DNA of 64,000 bases from Petunia secreta (lineage: Eukaryota > Streptophyta > Magnoliopsida > Solanales > Solanaceae), in assembly GCA_029990175.1 (NCBI GenBank), contig JARKIP010000033.1, positions 16,475,001-16,539,000 on the forward strand, given 5' to 3'. Positions 33,668-43,659 of this stretch are shown here, piece by piece. The notes beneath the pieces were generated by a model, which searched no databases, was not told the DNA's origin, and worked only from the letters and a program-made list of their open reading frames with translations. Made by a program: the position numbers and the translations under genes. Position 1 is the first letter of the stretch. Every line of letters begins with the position of its first letter.

Positions 33668-34213
33668 CATCGTTTTGGTCTCCCTCTTTATTTATTTTCT
33701 CAATCAATAAAATCATTTACAAATTCTACTGGGAAATTATAGTTGGGTTCTATGGATGGAAAACCCCCCAAAAAATGCTCTTGAATGAATCAATACTCTG
33801 AAGTCTCAAAGAATGTTGTTGGTTTAACCAAAGTATTTGGGCAGCACAAAGATTCTACTGGATCCATCATCCATGATTCAATTTGTCCAGAATCCTGTCA
33901 TTGGACTGGAGGAGTTCTCCAGTTACCTCAATGCAACTCCGCATCACTCTGAATCCAAGCTCATCAATCTTCCCCCACAGAGAATTTCACAAGTTCCTTT
34001 AGCGTACTAGTACTATTTAAGTTTTTACTTCCTTATTCTAAACTTCTATACGAGTAGGCCATTTTTACTGCAAGTAATGACGAACCTATCAAAAGTTAAT
34101 GAGTTTATAATTTTTGACGGATCCAACAAAATATGCTTGTAAATTACTAATTTTTAATAGTGATCCTAAATTTTGACGTGGACAAATAAGAGGGACCATC
34201 AAAATTTGTGATG
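33668..34213. repeat. Dispersed duplication, copy 2; upstream of acylphosphatase
   Basis: Collinear with 9096-9660 (see that entry). It ends about 160 bp before the acylphosphatase start codon, so it probably overlaps the promoter of that gene. Confidence 0.85.
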
Positions 34214-34375
34214 CGATTATTCACACTTATAACCATTTGTCAAAACTCGAAAAATGAAGCTATTAACGACTTACCAAAAATATCCTATACGTACAATTTA
34301 CCCTTCTTCCTCCCAACATATTATCTACACAAATCCAGAACCAAAAAATGCTCAACTGAAAAAACAATTAAAATC

Positions 34376-36456
34376 ATGGCATTGGTGGTACAACCTATCA
34401 CTTGTTTCACAAAGTCACTCTTCAAATCCCACATTATTATTAAGAACCATTTTGAGCCATGTCACTATCCGAGAACCTTGTTTAATTTACTTAGAAGAAA
34501 AAAAGTAGTGTCCTTTAAGCATCCTCTGTTACTATCTCTTCATTTTTCTTCTCTTCCTCTTTTGCATAGACTTCCTTCACCTCATTTCTCATCTCCAATG
34601 TCCTCCTTAACCTCTGATCAAGATTCTAACTCTACCCCTCATGCTAAAACTGTGAGTTTTAACTACCCTTTTTGACTTTTCAATTGAATTCTTGAATAAA
34701 GATGTGATTTTTAGGTCTTTTTGGGTAATGGGTGTTTGCTTGTTTCTTGGTTTTGGGTATTTTCTTTGTTTTTTCAATTGGAATTGTTAAAAGATATGAA
34801 ATTTTGAGCTCCCCCCCAAACACACCTTGTAATTGGTGTTTGATTATTTCAGGATTTTGAGCGTTTATGTGTTGTTTGCTGATTGTTAGCTGTGATATTT
34901 TGATTTAACAAGATGAGATTTTGATGTATTTTTGGGGCAATTGGTGTTTGCTTATTTCTTGGTGTTTGGTATTTGTTATGATTTACAATTGAATTGCTCA
35001 AATGAAATGAGATTCTGAGCCAGGTTAGCTGTGATGTTCAGTTGAAAATCTTAAAGAAGATGAGACTTTAAGCTTTTCTGTAGTAATGGGTGTTTGATAA
35101 TTTCTGCATCTTGGTTATTTATCTTCTATTGCTGAAGGTTACCGTGATTTTTCAACAATAACAACAGACTCAGTGTAATCTCACAAGTGTGGTCTAGGAG
35201 GCTATCTCCAATCCCCTACTACCTTGTGTGAGGTAGGGAGGCTATTTCAGATAGACCCTCCGACTCAAGAAAAGCATTTTGAGAACAGGTTTGATAAATT
35301 CAAGAGTAAAAGTGAAGATGAAAATACTGAACAAAAGTAAAGTATCGACAGCAAAAATATTAAATATAATCAAAGTAAAAGGAGAGGGAGAGGGAGCAGA
35401 TAGGGTGCTCTAGAAACCCCTATTCCTAAAACCATGCTCTCCCACAAAAGGAGAGAAGACGCTCGACTACCTAGTAACCTTCTACCCTATTGCTGAAGGT
35501 TACTGTGATTGTTTAATTTAACAAAACAAGGTTTTAAGATTGCTTCCAGTTAAAGGTGTTTGATCATTTCTGTGTTTTGGGTGTTTGTGTGCTATGACTA
35601 TAGGTTTTCTGTGATTATTAATTGAATTCTTGAATAAAGATGATATCTTCAGCATTGTTTGGGTAATGGGTGTTTTGATAATTTCTGGAGTTTGGGCGTT
35701 TTAGTGCTGTGGCTGCAGGTTAGCTGGGACATTTTCATTTTTAAATTCTTAAAAGAGATGACATTTTGAGCTACTTTTCTCCTGTTGGTAATTATATATT
35801 TCTTCTAGGTTTTGGGTATTTGTGTGTTGTGTGGTTCTTGGTTAGCTGTGATTTCCAACTGAAATTCTTCGGAAAGATGAGACTTTGAGCTTCTTTGAGT
35901 AACGGTGGTTGGACTATTATTCAGTATTTTGTGCTACTCCTGCTACAGGTTAGCTGTGATTTTCAGTTGAAAATCTTATTAAAAAAAGAAAGAAAAGAAG
36001 GACGATGCTTTAAGTTATTTATCGGTTATGGCTGTTTGATTATTTGGTTGCTGGGTACTTAAGTGTGGTGGCTGCAGGCTAGCTGTGATTTTCAGTTGCA
36101 ATACCTAAAAAGATGAGATTTTAATCTTTTTTTCAGTAATGGTTGTTTTATTTACTGCATTTTGGTTATTTATGTGTTTGCCTCTGCAGGTTAGAGCTGT
36201 GATTAAGGGGAGAGTGCACGGGGTGTTTTATAGGGACTGGACTGTGGAGAATGCTAAGGAGTTGGGGTTAAAGGGTTGGGTTCGAAATCGGAGGGATGGA
36301 ACAGTGGAGGCTTTGTTTTCTGGAAGCCCCGAAAAGGTTCAGGAAATGGAGCAGAGGTGCCGGAGAGGTCCACCAGCTGCTATTGTCACTGGCCTGGATG
36401 TCTTCCCCTGTGATGATGACCCTGGAACAGGGTTCGAACGCAGACAAACTGGCTGA
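34376..36456 (+). CDS. Acylphosphatase, probably plastid-targeted (two exons)
   Basis: Hydrolyses acyl phosphates such as 1,3-bisphosphoglycerate or carbamoyl phosphate. Exon 1 is 34376-34651 (92 codons) and exon 2 is 36190-36456, joined in phase 0 across a GT...AG intron (gtgagt donor, ctctgcag acceptor), giving 180 aa. The first 90 residues are rich in Ser, His, Leu and Pro with few acidic residues, like a plastid transit peptide. The catalytic domain begins at residue 93 (VRAVIKGRVHGVFYRDWTVE); by analogy with animal acylphosphatase, R107 in GVFYR and N125 in GWVRNR are the catalytic pair. GTVEALFSG and the final GFERRQTG complete the fold. The 1.54-kb intron is a degenerate tandem array with a LINE fragment. 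The start is the first ATG giving the presequence; a frame upstream of it also exists but without a start of good context. Confidence 0.9.
34652..36189 (+). repeat. Acylphosphatase intron: tandem array with decoy splice acceptors
   Basis: Degenerate units of roughly 105-130 bp repeat about ten times: gtgtttgattatttct, a ttttgggtatttgtgt-like stretch, then gcaggttagctgtgattttc, aattgaaattctta-like words and gatgagattttgagc. The segment gcaggttagctgtgatt closely copies the true exon 2 boundary (gcag/gttagagctgtgatt). Acceptor-like AG sites occur at about 35021, 35718, 35948 and 36077 before the real one at 36189. Confidence 0.85.
35150..35486 (-). mobile_element. RTE LINE 3' UTR fragment inside the acylphosphatase intron
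   Basis: On the minus strand: actaggtagtcgagcgtc, a T-rich UTR, ggagggtctatctgaaat, cacttgtgagattacactg and a degenerate (TTG)n tail. It is flanked by 24-bp direct repeats with one mismatch (35126-35149 and 35487-35510), best read as a target duplication, although the surrounding array also repeats this phrase. No coding sequence. Confidence 0.78.
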
Positions 36457-37945
36457 TCATATTGTCTAGGCTGGCCTATTGGTAAAGCGGGAGCTGAATA
36501 GTATTCTTGCTTTCCTCTCTTGCTTGCTTCATGTTGAATAATTGGTAATAACTAATAACTACTACGGTTCCTGTACATACAGGTCCTTTGAGATGTTGTT
36601 AAATGTTCTTATTGATGTGTTATGTTCATGCATTGGTTCACTGCAGTGTACTTGTGCTTATGGTGATTGATTTTTGAATATTAGCATTATCTTACTTTAT
36701 CCAGTAACTAGATTAACTGATGGGGTGAGGTTTGTGGCTTTGGATGGTGGTCAAACCTCTTACTTAAGACCATTTGACACGGCCGAATGTTTCAAGGCTG
36801 TTTACACATCTTTTCAGGCCCAGTTGGATGGAGAAATTTGGCCACTACTCCGCTGTCTTCTGCTTAATGACTTGTGTCACCTGAGGAAAAAATATTTTGA
36901 ACTATAAACTCTATTCACAGTTCCTTCTAGCCATTAATTTGCATCCTTTCAATGATACCTGAAATATGTCTTTGGAAATCTTAATTTGTCGGATCTATAG
37001 ATTTTGCTGCCCCTTGTTAAATCCCAATATCTTTACAAAGATCCTAAGTAAATTTTAAAACCAATTTAAGTGAAAGTTGCTATGACAAGAAGGTACAGAT
37101 CTTATCCTTTTGCTCTGCTCCAAACATGGGAACTGATGTCACCTTCTGGCTTCTACGCTAAAGCCAATTGCACGTATTATTCTATTTTCAAGATCTATTT
37201 AGCTATACGTTATACTTTGGAATCGCTTAAAGTAACTAACTTTTCCCAAATGTGATCCAAATCAGATTCAAGGATTTGTTTATTCTGGTGATATTTGGGT
37301 AAATATATCGTTGCTTTGGTGCATTAGCTCAGGAATTACAAATCGTCAGAGCCTAATCTTCGGTAATTTGGTATGAAAAACTGTTTTAAAAGACTTTTTT
37401 TGGGACTCGCCCTGGCCTGCCTTTGGGCGGGGCACTTGCACAATGCCCTGAGGCTCACATGTGCATTAGCTCAAGCTGACTTTTATATTTTGGGTTGTTA
37501 ACAACTGGTAAAAAGTCAATCTGCATCGATTCTGGTGAACAGGTCTCAGCTATGACCATGCAGTTAATGTTATTGGAGGAGTGGCTAAGAATTGAGGGGT
37601 TGGGATGGGGTCTTAGAAGAAGGAAACTCTAAAGTTCTGTTTTTCCTTGTTTCCGTCAAATCTTATTTTGTTTTTGTCCCCTTCATTATTTTGAATACAA
37701 ACTCGATCTTTGATGTTTATTGATGATAACCTCGCAGTAATCGAGTGATTGATTATTTAATCCATACTTATATGGCTAATATCTTCTTAGTGCTGTAATT
37801 GAGAGATCTAATCCTTTTGCTCTGCTCCAAGTGCGGGAACTGATATCACATTATACGTGAAGCCAAATGCACTCGTGCAATTTTCTTTGAAATCTCTTTA
37901 GCTTCATGTTTACATGTTGAATCCTCTTAAAGTAAGAAATTTTTC
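36457..37945. other. Intergenic DNA after acylphosphatase
   Basis: Probably includes the acylphosphatase 3' UTR. A segment at 37081-37350 resembles 37795-37945 plus 38778-38890, i.e. a diverged duplication later split by the TRIM. Short frames such as that at 36674 show no family resemblance. Confidence 0.5.
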
Positions 37946-38772
37946 TGTTGTGAACACCTCTCCCACATTGATAAAAAAGAGAGATGCTAATGGGTATATA
38001 GACTAAAATGGGCTCTCCCACCTACTAGACTAGTCTTTTGGGTTGGGCTCTCCTATTTGGTCTATAACATTGGTGCTCTCGTTGAGAGTTCACGCTTGGG
38101 GGCCGCAACTCGGAGTGGTGGCCTACGCCAGGAGTGGTGGCCTGGATCCAAGGGGGTGCCAGCCGTGACCAACTGGGTAGCCGTGACCAACGGGATACTC
38201 GGAGTGGTGGCTTGTGTCAGGAGTGGTGGCCTGGACCCAAAGGGGGTGCCAGCCGTGACCAACTGGGCAACCGTGACCAACGAGGTCGTTGGTCCTCAAG
38301 CGGGGGCGATTATTGTGAACACCTCTCCCACATTGATAAAAAAGAGAGATGCTAATGGGTATATAGACTAGTCTTTTGGGTTGGGCTCTCCTATTTGGTC
38401 TATAACATTGGTGCTTTCATTGAGAGTTCATGCTTGGGGGCCGCAACTCGGAGTGGTGGCCTACGCCAGGAGTGGTGGCCTGGATCCAAGGGGGTGCCAG
38501 CCGTGACCAACTGGGTAGCCGTGACCAACGGGATACTCGGAGTGGTGGCTTGTGCCAGGAGTGGTGGCCTGGACCCAAAGGGGGTGCCAGCCGTGACCAA
38601 CTGGGCAACCGTGACCAACGAGGTCGTTGGTCCTCAAGCGGGGGCGATTGTTGTGAACACCTCTCCCACATTGATAAAAAAGAGAGATGCTAATGGGTAT
38701 ATAGACTAAAATGGGCTCTCCCACCTACTAGACTAGTCTTTTGGGTTGGGCTCTCCTATTTGGTCTATAACA
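37946..38772 (+). mobile_element. Tandem TRIM: LTR-internal-LTR-internal-LTR
   Basis: Three copies of a 97-124 bp terminal repeat (37946-38069, 38311-38407, 38649-38772; tgttgtgaacacc to tataaca) alternate with two almost identical 241-bp internal regions. The whole is flanked by ttttc (37941-37945 and 38773-38777). Each LTR is followed by tggtgct(c/t)tc(g/a)ttgagag, a likely primer-binding site, and the later LTRs are preceded by gcgggggcgat, a purine-rich tract. No protein is encoded; mobilisation in trans is the known mode of TRIMs. Each internal region is itself a dimer of 89-bp units (38112 and 38201). Confidence 0.92.
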
Positions 38773-38777
38773 TTTTC

Positions 38778-40573
38778 CCCCTCAAAATTTATCAGAGATT
38801 CGAAGATTTGTTCGTTCTGATGTTGTTGGGTGACTACATCTTAGCTCATTGGCTCTGTAATTCAAAAACTTCTGAAGGTAAGAGCGTAGTTTTCAGCAAC
38901 TTGGCAGTTTGAACTTATGGACTGCATAATTTCTTAAAATGTGATTGACAATCTAAATGATTCTGGTATGTGATGTGTGAAATCACGTAAGAGAAAACTT
39001 CTGGGGTAGAGTTTTGAAATTCTCTTATAAATTCTATGGAAACTTGTAAGAGAAGTTCACAGAAATGCACTAGAAAATAATTTAAGAAGACATTGATGGT
39101 GTTGGCTATACTATCTTTTGTGAAATAAGTGAAGAGAATTAGATGGATTTTTAATCATCGCCTATTTAAGTTAATTTTTGGCTTCATGACTGTCATCTGC
39201 CCTAGTGTAGGAGCTGTTTGACTACTCTTTCACATATTTGAGCAAATCAATCAAATACTTCACAGGTTCATGTGAAAAGTATGATCTTCCTACGATAGCA
39301 TGTGAAAGTGTCATGAATCCATGCTATCCAATAGGAAAGCACTCTCTTGCCTCCTGTATAAATATTTCATATAAATGCGCATGTATGGAGGCTAATAGTC
39401 GAGTTATTCCATTGACATTTTGAAGCTCACCATTATACCTGAGGCATCCAGACCTTAATATCTGCAGCTAAGGTGGTCAAAAGTGTTAGCAACAGTCATT
39501 TTCAAAAAAAATTGTCCTTATGAATTTTCTATGAGTTACAGTCAGCCGTGAATAAGAAGAGACCTTTTTGGCATATCTTGTGCTGTTACATCTTCTCTTG
39601 TGGTCTCTCCTCTTTCTAAAGTTATATCATAGGAATTTCAGATTTCTGTTAAATAACCTCAATCTTTGAATCACTTAGCTTCTTCGTCTAGGATAGAATA
39701 GTAGGATTGTTTTTGCATGTTTCATGACTGAATCGTGGGTCTTGACACTGCAATTTGCCAACTGATCTCAAAGACAACAGTTGACTTGTAGCTTACCCCG
39801 TCAGGGCTAAAGCAAATGTAAGATTTTATTTTACAGATGATTTTCAGGAATAATATGCTGCAGAATCCATGAAAATCATTAAGAATTGATGCTACTTTTG
39901 AGGAGGTATTGACATGCTTCTGATGGATGCCAATATACATGATTGAAAATGCTGCAAGAGTGATGGGCTTGTGTTGATTATGCAACTTTAAATGCCTCCT
40001 TATCCATATACTTCTCACGTATGAAATTGCCAGCTGCTAGACTTTGGCCCTTGAGCTTACATGTCCTGTGCACTAAGTCTGTCACTTTTTATTAGTACTT
40101 TAAGTATTGAAGAGTTTCACGGTTGACTGCTATTATAGCATGACATTTCCTTGATGTGGATGTACGAGTTGGCAGGATGTGATGTATCCTGCCCTTTTTC
40201 CTTTGAATGCGATGATTCTGTTCAGCAAGACAAGTCACTGAAAAGCGCAAAGGCTAGATTTTGGACTTTCGAGTAGTTAGTCCAAAATATCTTGACAATT
40301 TTTGTTATGTAGTGTGCCGATGATGGGGAATATCATCATTGTATGGGAAATATCTTGCACACTAGTGTGTCGCTTTATTTAGGTAATCTAGTATTTGATT
40401 GTCGCCTGCTTCTATAACATATTTCTTGTTTTACTTTAATAGCTAGCAGGATTGTGATATATCCATGCCTTCTCCTTTTCAGTTGAACTGTTACTAAAAC
40501 TTTTGTAAAATATCCTGTTTGGAGTTTCAAGAGGAGTCACTGGTTATGATAAATTTTAGGTTTTTGTGCTTCA
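38778..40573. other. Gene-free stretch
   Basis: No gene is recognised. Weakly similar words (tatgtagtgtgccgatgatg near 40310 and tatgtagtctgctgatgag at 40619) suggest older, decayed copies of the 386-bp unit that follows. Confidence 0.45.
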
Positions 40574-41345
40574 GAACGGTTATTATCCTAAAACTCATGG
40601 ATTTGTTAACAAGTTTTATGTAGTCTGCTGATGAGGGAATCTATTCTTGACATAAGAAATTTTGAAGAGTACTCAAGTTCCTCTTTAGTTGCGAGTTCGT
40701 TTATACTTGCCACATGCTAAATTGCTAACTGCTTGTTTCTTAGTGTCTTTTAATTTGTATTTGCATCATTAACTGGTGAGGTCCCCTACATTATAACCTA
40801 ACGGGAAGTAATTGAAATATCACTTTCTTGAATTGCTTCTACATTCTTGGAACTTATTGCATGTAACACATTCACATGCATTTGGTATCATATGTGCTTT
40901 TCAATTCCAGTGTTCTTTCTCGAGTTTTGTATAAATGTGCTTTCCACATTTCCTGTTCTGAACGGTTATTATCCTAAAACTCATGGATTTGTTAACAAGT
41001 TTTATGTAGTCTGCTGATGAGGGAATCTATCCTTGACATAAGAAATTTTGAAGAGTACTCAAGTTCCTCTTTAGTTGCGAGTTTGTTTATACTTGCCACA
41101 TGCTAAATTGCTAACTGCTTGTTTCTTAGTGTCTTTTAATTTGTATTTGCATCATTAACTGGTGAGGTCCCCTACATTATAACCTAACGGGAAGTAATTG
41201 AAATATCACTTTCTTGAATTGCTTCTACATTCTTGGAACTTATTGCATGTAACACATTCACATGCATTTGGTATCATATGTGCTTTTCAATTCCAATGTT
41301 CTTTCTCGAGTTTTGTATAAATGTGCTTTCCACATTTCCTGTTCT
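40574..41345. repeat. 386-bp tandem duplication upstream of SAUR
   Basis: Units 40574-40959 and 40960-41345 are nearly identical (a few substitutions such as tattcttg/tatccttg and gcgagttcg/gcgagtttg). The second unit ends 60 bp before the SAUR start codon, so the duplication lies in its probable promoter. Confidence 0.95.
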
Positions 41346-41404
41346 GCACTGCGGAGTACTACTAGCTCTTGTGAGTTAATGTGAAGAATTACTTGTTCAA
41401 GGAT

Positions 41405-41779
41405 ATGGTTGGAGGTTCAGTGACTCTTAAGAATATGACAAAGATGCTGAAACAATCGTTTCCATTCTTCAAAAAGATGCTAAAACAATCCTTTCCATTC
41501 TTGAAAAGATCCTCTTTCATGAACGATGGTGATGACTACAAAGGTATAACCTTGTTGTCTTTACGGAGAGATGTGAAGAAAGGCCACTTTGTGGTGCATT
41601 CAACTGATGATGGCAAACAGAGGAGATTCATTGTAAAGTTGAGATACTTAACTAATGCAGGCTTTGTGAAATTGTTGGAACAAGCAGAGGAAGAGTTTGG
41701 TTTTGGCCAAGGGGATCTTTGTGTTCCATGCAGGAGTACCGACTTGGAGAAAATTCTTGAAAATGGAAAGGAGTGCTAA
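41405..41779 (+). CDS. SAUR family auxin-responsive protein
   Basis: Small auxin-up RNA family; several members inhibit PP2C-D phosphatases and thereby promote cell expansion. The first ATG in the frame is at 41405 and gives 124 aa; an upstream GTG is not a plausible plant start. The SAUR core spans about residues 45-115: DVKKGHFVVHSTDDGKQRRF, IVKLRYLTNAGFVKLLEQA, EEEFGFGQGDLCVPC, ending before a short KILENGKEC tail. Intronless, as is usual for the family. A 33-bp in-frame duplication (41441-41473, 41474-41506) repeats KMLKQSFPF in the basic N terminus. The promoter region carries the 386-bp tandem duplication. Confidence 0.9.
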   Translation: MVGGSVTLKNMTKMLKQSFPFFKKMLKQSFPFLKRSSFMNDGDDYKGITLLSLRRDVKKGHFVVHSTDDGKQRRFIVKLRYLTNAGFVKLLEQAEEEFGFGQGDLCVPCRSTDLEKILENGKEC

Positions 41780-42122
41780 GAATGGTCATCTCATTTGTTA
41801 TTGTACAACATGTGGCTGTTTTTACTGATTTGTATAACTTCTGTATTTGAAAGTTTGTGCTCCTAAATGTAAAACAAGTGACGTCGTCCTCAAAACTTAT
41901 ATGTGATATCGTTCACCCAATTCACCGTGGTCTTAGAGTAGGTGAATTCACAAGTTGCTGGATTTTCAAAATTTCACAACACATAAATAGTACTCATACA
42001 AATCAGATACAATCAATTCTTTTGCTGTACTTTTTTTGCAAGTTACTGCAAACTTAAATGGAAACAAGTTAAGTGAATTCACGAATCACAAATAGCGGAA
42101 CATGTTTTTTAAAAAATGAGTG
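41780..42122. other. SAUR 3' region
   Basis: AT-rich sequence without a gene; probably the 3' UTR and spacer. Confidence 0.45.
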
Positions 42123-42130
42123 GAGCCGCT

Positions 42131-42504
42131 CAGGGGCGTAACCACCCTATGGCAAGGGGTGTCACGGGACACCGCTGCGCCGAATTTTTTTACTATGTAT
42201 ATGTATGTAAATATATAAAAAATCATAATATTCAGTATAAATAAAGAAAGTGACACTGCTTGAAACACCATGAATTAGCGGTCTAGTGATTTAGCACCTT
42301 GAGAAAGTCTAGAAATGTGAGAATTTGAATCCCGCTTGTAGCACAACTTAGTTTTTTTCATTAAATTTTTTTGAATGTTTATCATTTAAAGTAGGGATTG
42401 AACTTTTAACATTTAGCTAACTTAAAAAGTACGAAACCACTTGTAAATAACAAAAAACTTCTTTAAAAGTGACACTGCTTGCAAAAATCCTGCGTTCGCC
42501 ACTG
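42131..42504. mobile_element. hAT MITE carrying a nested SINE
   Basis: Ends caggggcgtaa and, as reverse complement, cagtggcgaac are imperfect terminal inverted repeats. The flanks are a perfect 8-bp duplication, gagccgct (42123-42130 and 42505-42512). No coding capacity. A SINE with its own target duplication lies inside. Confidence 0.9.
42263..42465 (+). mobile_element. SINE nested in the hAT MITE
   Basis: About 203 bp flanked by an exact 16-bp direct repeat, aaagtgacactgcttg (42247-42262 and 42466-42481). The 5' part has a tRNA-like pol III A box (tagcggtctagtg) and B box (aatttgaatccc) about 35 bp apart, followed by an unrelated AT-rich body. It has no long A or T tail, so the family is uncertain. 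Confidence 0.82.
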
Positions 42505-42512
42505 GAGCCGCT

Positions 42513-43405
42513 CACTGCAAACTAGTCATTTTCTTTCTCTAGCATGTAAGACAATGTTGCGACCTCAATCTTAAAACAAACATTAATAAAACAAGCCTAA
42601 AGAAGAAAAATTTAATACCAGACGTAAGGCCCAAGGTGCTGGGAAAAGACTGCACTTTTTTTTTTTTTTTTTAAATTGACCACACAGATCTTTATTTTTT
42701 AATAATTTATATAATAACAAAATTAAAATAAATAATTATAAATACATAAATCACATAAAAAGGTAAAATTATAGAGAAATTGTAGAAAATTCAAGAAAAA
42801 TATGAAATGTGCACATAGAACTTCTTCAATTTTAGCAAGTTCGCTAAAAAAAAGTCAATCATAATTACATCAATTATTATTTGAAAATAAAATGGATAAT
42901 TTAACCTTAAGCAATCAACTAAATTCTTTTCATTCTTTTTTAATATGTACTGCGAGATTCAGAAGTGTCTAACTGACTCAAAATAAAAGTCACAGAGAAA
43001 TTAATTAAGAATCAACTGTCGAAGTAAAGGGATCCCTCCTTTTCGAAACTCAGTAGAAGTTATAAGATAAAAATGGACAAAATGAAATTATATTTTAGGG
43101 CTAATTTGATTAAGGGGGCTTTGAAAGTTACTTTGTAGTTGCAAGGTAACCTCTTAGAAGTAAAGAGTTCATTTAGCTTTTTTTAAAATATTTTTTGGGC
43201 TTATGCTCTATACGCTCAGATTCGCCTCACACCTGGGCTAACGCCCCGAATCATAGGGCTTACGCTTTTCAGTATTTTCGCCGGCCAGGTCGCCCCTGGG
43301 CATTTCTGCTACACCTCGCCGTGAGGCTCGACCCGCGAACGCATTTGAATAATGATCTTAGGTTTGTGTTTCCTATTTTTCCCTTTTCACTTATACTCTT
43401 TTTTC
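42513..43405. other. Gene-free AT-rich stretch
   Basis: Poly-T near 42656-42672 and a GC-richer patch at 43195-43370 (gggcttacgct- and cgccccgaat-like words) of a kind also seen weakly near 37400. No gene supported. Confidence 0.45.
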
Positions 43406-43446
<41 letters not shown>

Positions 43447-43447
43447 T
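43406..43447. repeat. (ATT)n microsatellite
   Basis: About fourteen ATT units. Confidence 0.95.
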
Positions 43448-43659
43448 ATTTATTTTTTATTCAATTTCACATATAATGATTTAAATGGGTTAAATATTTA
43501 ACCTGGAGCGCTTCTCTAAGCAAAATTTTTAACTATTAAAAGAATCATAATTTTTTTATTATATAGATTGATTTTGTAAAAAAATTTAAAATTACTATTC
43601 AATTATTTCTTATGTTTTTATGACCGAGCAAGAGCGGGGAAGTAAACTAATCAAACAAT

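Noticed and set aside
36139..36189. Alternative start of acylphosphatase within the intron end
   Set aside because: The frame is open into the intron by chance, but it would give a hydrophobic leader ending in the pyrimidine tract of the splice acceptor; the exon 1 presequence is far more plausible.
36674..36907. 77-aa frame after acylphosphatase
   Set aside because: No family resemblance, no splice connection to the acylphosphatase gene, and the sequence resembles ordinary intergenic DNA.
38057..38724. Overlapping open frames of 70-105 codons on both strands
   Set aside because: They arise from the duplicated GC-rich internal regions of the TRIM; the same frames repeat with the element.
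41381..41404. SAUR start at 41381
   Set aside because: The codon there is GTG; the first ATG in frame is at 41405.
42275..42335. Possible tRNA gene
   Set aside because: A- and B-box-like words are present, but no cloverleaf could be drawn and the unit has a SINE-type target duplication.
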